This document shows positions 12,226 to 14,604 of a stretch of DNA of 14,604 nt, piece after piece. Each line of letters begins with the position of its first letter. The stretch's first letter is position 1. The notes under the pieces are model-generated. The model had not been told where the DNA came from. It did not search any database and saw only the letters and a program-made list of their open reading frames with translations. Origin of the DNA: CAYHGX01 sp964356355 (lineage in GTDB: Bacteria > Patescibacteriota > Gracilibacteria > UBA1369 > LOWO2-01-FULL-3); assembly GCA_964356355.1 (NCBI GenBank), contig CAYHGX010000023.1:1-14604 (forward strand), written 5' to 3'. The position numbers and the translations under genes were made by a program.

Positions 12226-12957
12226 ATGCATACTTCCGCTCTTCAAATTACAGATCTTCATAAACGCTACTCAACAGGTACTCACGCCTTAAAGGGGCTT
12301 ACTCTGGAAATTAAACAGGGCGAATTCTTTGCGCTCTTAGGCCCAAACGGCTCTGGGAAGTCCACTTTGATCAATATTTTAGCTGGGTCTACTCGTCGCA
12401 CTTCCGGTGAGGTAAAAATTTGCGGTAAAAACATTGATGAGCATCGTGAAGAAACCAAATTCATGCTTGGAGTTGTACCTCAGGAGTTGAGCTTCGATTC
12501 CTTTTTTACTGTAAACGAAGTACTTAATCTGCAGTCCGGCTACTATGGTATCAAGAATAACCAAGACCACATTGATGATATTTTAGAAAATCTAGGCTTG
12601 ATGGAGAAGAAAAATGCCAACACTCGAGGGCTCTCGGGTGGGATGAAAAGACGCCTGCTCATCGCAAAAGCTCTTGTGCACAAACCAAAAGTTCTTGTGC
12701 TCGACGAGCCCACCGCCGGGGTGGATGTTGAGCTTCGCCGTCAACTTTGGGACTACATGAATCGCCTCAACAAAGAGGGGCTCACGATTTTATTAACTAC
12801 TCATTATCTGGAAGAGGCTGAAAATCTTTGTGCTCGCACAGCTATTATCCATCTTGGAGAGCTACGTGCGCTCGCCCCCACCAAAAAGCTCATCTCCGAT
12901 ATGGGCTCCAAAAATCTCGAAGAAGTCTTTGTAAAACTGACCTATGATTCTAAATAA
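12226..12957 (+). CDS. yadG: ABC-2 type transporter, ATP-binding subunit (YadG-like)
   Basis: The ATPase that powers the membrane partner encoded next. Motifs: Walker A GPNGSGKST (39-47), Q-loop VVPQE (83-87), signature LSGGM (136-140), Walker B VLVLDEP (156-162), and H-loop LTTHYLEEAE (190-199). Stretches such as QSGYYGI, RGLSGGMKRRL and DEPTAGVDVELRR match E. coli YadG closely as I recall it. At 243 residues it is shorter than YadG (about 308): the regulatory C-terminal part is missing and the protein ends directly with NLEEVFVKLTYDSK. The permease gene overlaps it by 14 bases, and the pair forms a typical two-gene exporter. The substrate is unknown; related ABC-2 systems export drugs, polysaccharides or lipids. 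Confidence 0.93.
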   Translation: MHTSALQITDLHKRYSTGTHALKGLTLEIKQGEFFALLGPNGSGKSTLINILAGSTRRTSGEVKICGKNIDEHREETKFMLGVVPQELSFDSFFTVNEVLNLQSGYYGIKNNQDHIDDILENLGLMEKKNANTRGLSGGMKRRLLIAKALVHKPKVLVLDEPTAGVDVELRRQLWDYMNRLNKEGLTILLTTHYLEEAENLCARTAIIHLGELRALAPTKKLISDMGSKNLEEVFVKLTYDSK

Positions 12958-13714
12958 CCCTCTCGGCACCTGGACTCTCTTCAAACGCGAAACCAAGCGG
13001 TTCCTGAAAGTCTACATGCAAACCCTCCTTGGCCCCGTGGCCTCAGGCGTACTGTACTTCGCAGTTTTTGGCGTTTCTATTTATACTCTCCTACCCGAAA
13101 CCGAAAGCGCCAAATATCTCCAGTTTATCGTCCCCGGCCTTATCTCTATGGGTATTATCAACTCCGCCTTTCAAAATCCCTCCTCCTCGCTAATTATCAT
13201 GAAGTACCAGGGGCTCATTTCCGACCTTCTCACCATTCCGCTTAAGCGTTATGAAATATTCCTCGCCTTCATCAGCTCGGCCGTTCTTAGGGCCTTCCTA
13301 GTTGGCGGCATGACCCTCATTACCGCTCTCTTCTTTGTGCCTATGCCCTTCGCCCACATCGGCATGATTTTCGCCGCCTCGCTCATCATGTCCTTATTTT
13401 TTGCCTTCACAGGTTTTTTGCTTGGTCTTTGGGCCAACGAATTTGATAAGTCAGCCTTTGTTTCCACTTTTGTCCTTAGCCCGCTCATCATGCTCGGCGG
13501 CGCCTTTTACTCCATCTCCCGCCTCCCCGCGCCCTTCGACACAATTTCCAAATTCAATCCGATAGTCTACCTCATCGATCTCCTCCGCTACGGCTTTACC
13601 GGCACAGCCGAATTTCCCCTACAGTTAAGCTTCGCGGTCACAATCTCCCTCACAGCCATCTTCGGAATCTGGGCCTACACTCTCCTCAAAAAAGGCTATC
13701 ACTTAGAGAATTAG
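12944..13714 (+). CDS. yadH: ABC-2 type transporter, permease subunit (YadH-like)
   Basis: The membrane partner of the preceding ATPase. At 256 residues it equals YadH in length and shares its landmarks: an N-terminal coupling helix with RETKRFLKVYMQTLLGP (15-31), LQFIVPGLISMGIINSAF, ARxF-type helix LRAFLVGGMTLITALFFVP, STFVLSPLIMLGGAFYSISRLP (the ABC-2 signature region) and KFNPIVYLIDLLRYGFTG. Six transmembrane helices are expected, with the first short cytoplasmic segment contacting the ATPase. The start overlaps the ATPase gene by 14 bases, indicating translational coupling and equal amounts of the two subunits. Strong C-ending codon use. A small hairpin follows the stop codon. Confidence 0.93.
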   Translation: MILNNPLGTWTLFKRETKRFLKVYMQTLLGPVASGVLYFAVFGVSIYTLLPETESAKYLQFIVPGLISMGIINSAFQNPSSSLIIMKYQGLISDLLTIPLKRYEIFLAFISSAVLRAFLVGGMTLITALFFVPMPFAHIGMIFAASLIMSLFFAFTGFLLGLWANEFDKSAFVSTFVLSPLIMLGGAFYSISRLPAPFDTISKFNPIVYLIDLLRYGFTGTAEFPLQLSFAVTISLTAIFGIWAYTLLKKGYHLEN

Positions 13715-13715
13715 C

Positions 13716-13740
13716 AGATACGCAGCGAAGCGAAGTATCT
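13716..13740. repeat. Hairpin after the ABC operon, carrying a dispersed 13-base repeat in its loop
   Basis: AGATAC (13716-13721) and GTATCT (13735-13740) make a 6-bp stem. The loop and 3' arm contain AGCGAAGCGAAGT (13724-13736), which also occurs exactly inside the first DUF6498-like gene (7641-7653). It lies two bases after the permease stop and is followed by CCAATTTT, so it may act as a weak terminator. Confidence 0.45.
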
Positions 13741-13759
13741 CCAATTTTCCCACTGGCCC

Positions 13760-13788
13760 TTGCCAAGACAGCACTTTTATTATACAAT
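13760..13788 (+). promoter_or_regulatory. Promoter for the gene at the right edge
   Basis: TTGCCA (13760-13765) and TACAAT (13783-13788) each match consensus at five of six positions and are 17 bases apart. The transcript should start near 13795, giving a leader of about 15 bases with no Shine-Dalgarno motif. Confidence 0.65.
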
Positions 13789-13809
13789 GCCCCCTCTTTA
13801 AACGTGTAA

Positions 13810-14604
13810 ATGGCCATTACTAAACCCGGCAGCCCAGGATCGTTTGCGGACACACTTGCCAGAGATCTTGATCAATCCGAAAATCTAGATGTTCTTCAGC
13901 CCTTTTATTCGGCCATAGCGTTCGCCACCTCTGATGCTCTGCCCACTATTCCCGTAGCTGAATTTTGCAAAAAACTTAAAGATGTTTGCACCGAGAAAAA
14001 GATAGCACCAGCGGTTCTAACAAAGCATTTTCTCAATCTCATCGCAGCGATGAAAAAGCTGATTCACTTTCAGCAACACAATAATGCTCCCGCCGAGCCC
14101 GGCCCTCCCGAAGATTATTTTAGAGTAGTAACTCTAGTTAGATTCGGATCCATACCAGATGATTATGTTCAACAATATCTTCCATTGTTAGAGGAGGTTT
14201 TGAATGTTTACCACCAACTGATTATGATGGGCATTTACTTCAAGGGGGCAATGAAAGACCTGGGTTTAGAAAGAATCATTTTCAGCACTCTACTTCAAGA
14301 AGGCAAAACTCCCGATGATCCGGACTGCCCTTATAAGCTCCAGCTTAGTGATATTATTCTCGCTCAAAAATATTTTGAAGGAGGTGATTTGAGAGGCGCA
14401 ATATCGCATTTTGATCGCTACACTAGGGGTGGAATGTTCCCCCGTGACAAAGAGCGCATAGAGCAGTTCGCTGATAATGCTGATCCCAAGTACGGCCCAC
14501 TTCTAAGTTTTATCATCGATATCTGGGAACGCAGCCCGGGCGTAGAGCCTCAGCCTGCCGTCTTTACCCAAGACACGCCACTTCCTATTCTGCTTGATCA
14601 AATC
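13810..14604 (+). CDS. Hypothetical protein, 5' part (265 codons, no stop before the window end)
   Basis: An open frame from ATG 13810 to the last base of the window, so the C-terminus is missing. The visible part is soluble and mostly helical: it opens MAITKPGSPGSFADTLARDL, has no signal peptide or membrane segment, and contains a segment SDIILAQKYFEGGDLRGAIS (about 190-209) that looks like one helix-turn-helix unit of a TPR-type repeat. No further repeat units are obvious. No family recognised. It has its own promoter and is separated from the ABC genes by a hairpin, so it likely begins a new transcription unit. Confidence 0.85.
   Translation, partial: MAITKPGSPGSFADTLARDLDQSENLDVLQPFYSAIAFATSDALPTIPVAEFCKKLKDVCTEKKIAPAVLTKHFLNLIAAMKKLIHFQQHNNAPAEPGPPEDYFRVVTLVRFGSIPDDYVQQYLPLLEEVLNVYHQLIMMGIYFKGAMKDLGLERIIFSTLLQEGKTPDDPDCPYKLQLSDIILAQKYFEGGDLRGAISHFDRYTRGGMFPRDKERIEQFADNADPKYGPLLSFIIDIWERSPGVEPQPAVFTQDTPLPILLDQI

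Noticed and set aside
1..14604. CRISPR arrays, insertion sequences, phage or toxin-antitoxin genes
   Set aside because: I found no regularly spaced repeats, transposase or integrase motifs, phage structural genes, or recognisable toxin-antitoxin pairs.

Overview
The window reads as chromosomal DNA from an uncultivated bacterium with short genes, close packing and many proteins of no recognisable family. I suspect a Candidate Phyla Radiation (Patescibacteria-type) genome. The reasons are the mix of a few conserved enzymes with many orphan proteins, the two DUF6498-type membrane proteins, and the lack of any Shine-Dalgarno motif before the start codons. TAA, TAG and TGA all serve as stops, so the standard bacterial code applies. 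The lineage is an inference; there is no rRNA or ribosomal protein here to settle it.

Left end (1-465): a tRNA-Pro(GGG) gene on the minus strand with its own promoter and terminator, followed by a stretch dense in inverted repeats. A good sigma-70-type promoter then reads rightward. Next (466-4776, plus strand): a 675-residue orphan protein with an apparent domain duplication, a start-less membrane-type reading frame in the -1 frame at its 3' end, a 128-residue orphan, endonuclease IV (nfo) with all its zinc ligands, and a 232-residue orphan. A 313-base gap full of hairpins follows, containing a palindrome that recurs in the dus gene.

Middle (5090-9474): a cysteine-rich putative lipoprotein (plus strand) converges on a minus-strand pair, a small lipoprotein followed by tRNA-dihydrouridine synthase (dus). 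The Dus protein carries an unusual cysteine-rich insertion of about 70 residues, and its DNA is built from copies of the intergenic palindrome. Two tandem DUF6498-like membrane proteins (plus) then converge on an overlapping minus-strand pair, a two-helix membrane protein and a PH-like-domain protein.

Right (9587-14604): a two-domain VOC-fold protein resembling 4-hydroxyphenylpyruvate dioxygenase (plus); a coupled pair of helical orphan proteins (minus); a YadG/YadH-type ABC-2 exporter (plus) expressed from a promoter that appears to give a leaderless mRNA; and the 5' part of a further orphan gene running off the end.

The genes do not form one pathway. DNA repair (Nfo), tRNA modification (Dus), export (YadG/YadH) and a possible non-haem iron dioxygenase sit among surface and membrane proteins. 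The most unusual signals are the palindromic repeat shared by an intergenic terminator region and the dus coding sequence, and the start-less -1-frame membrane tail behind the 675-residue gene.
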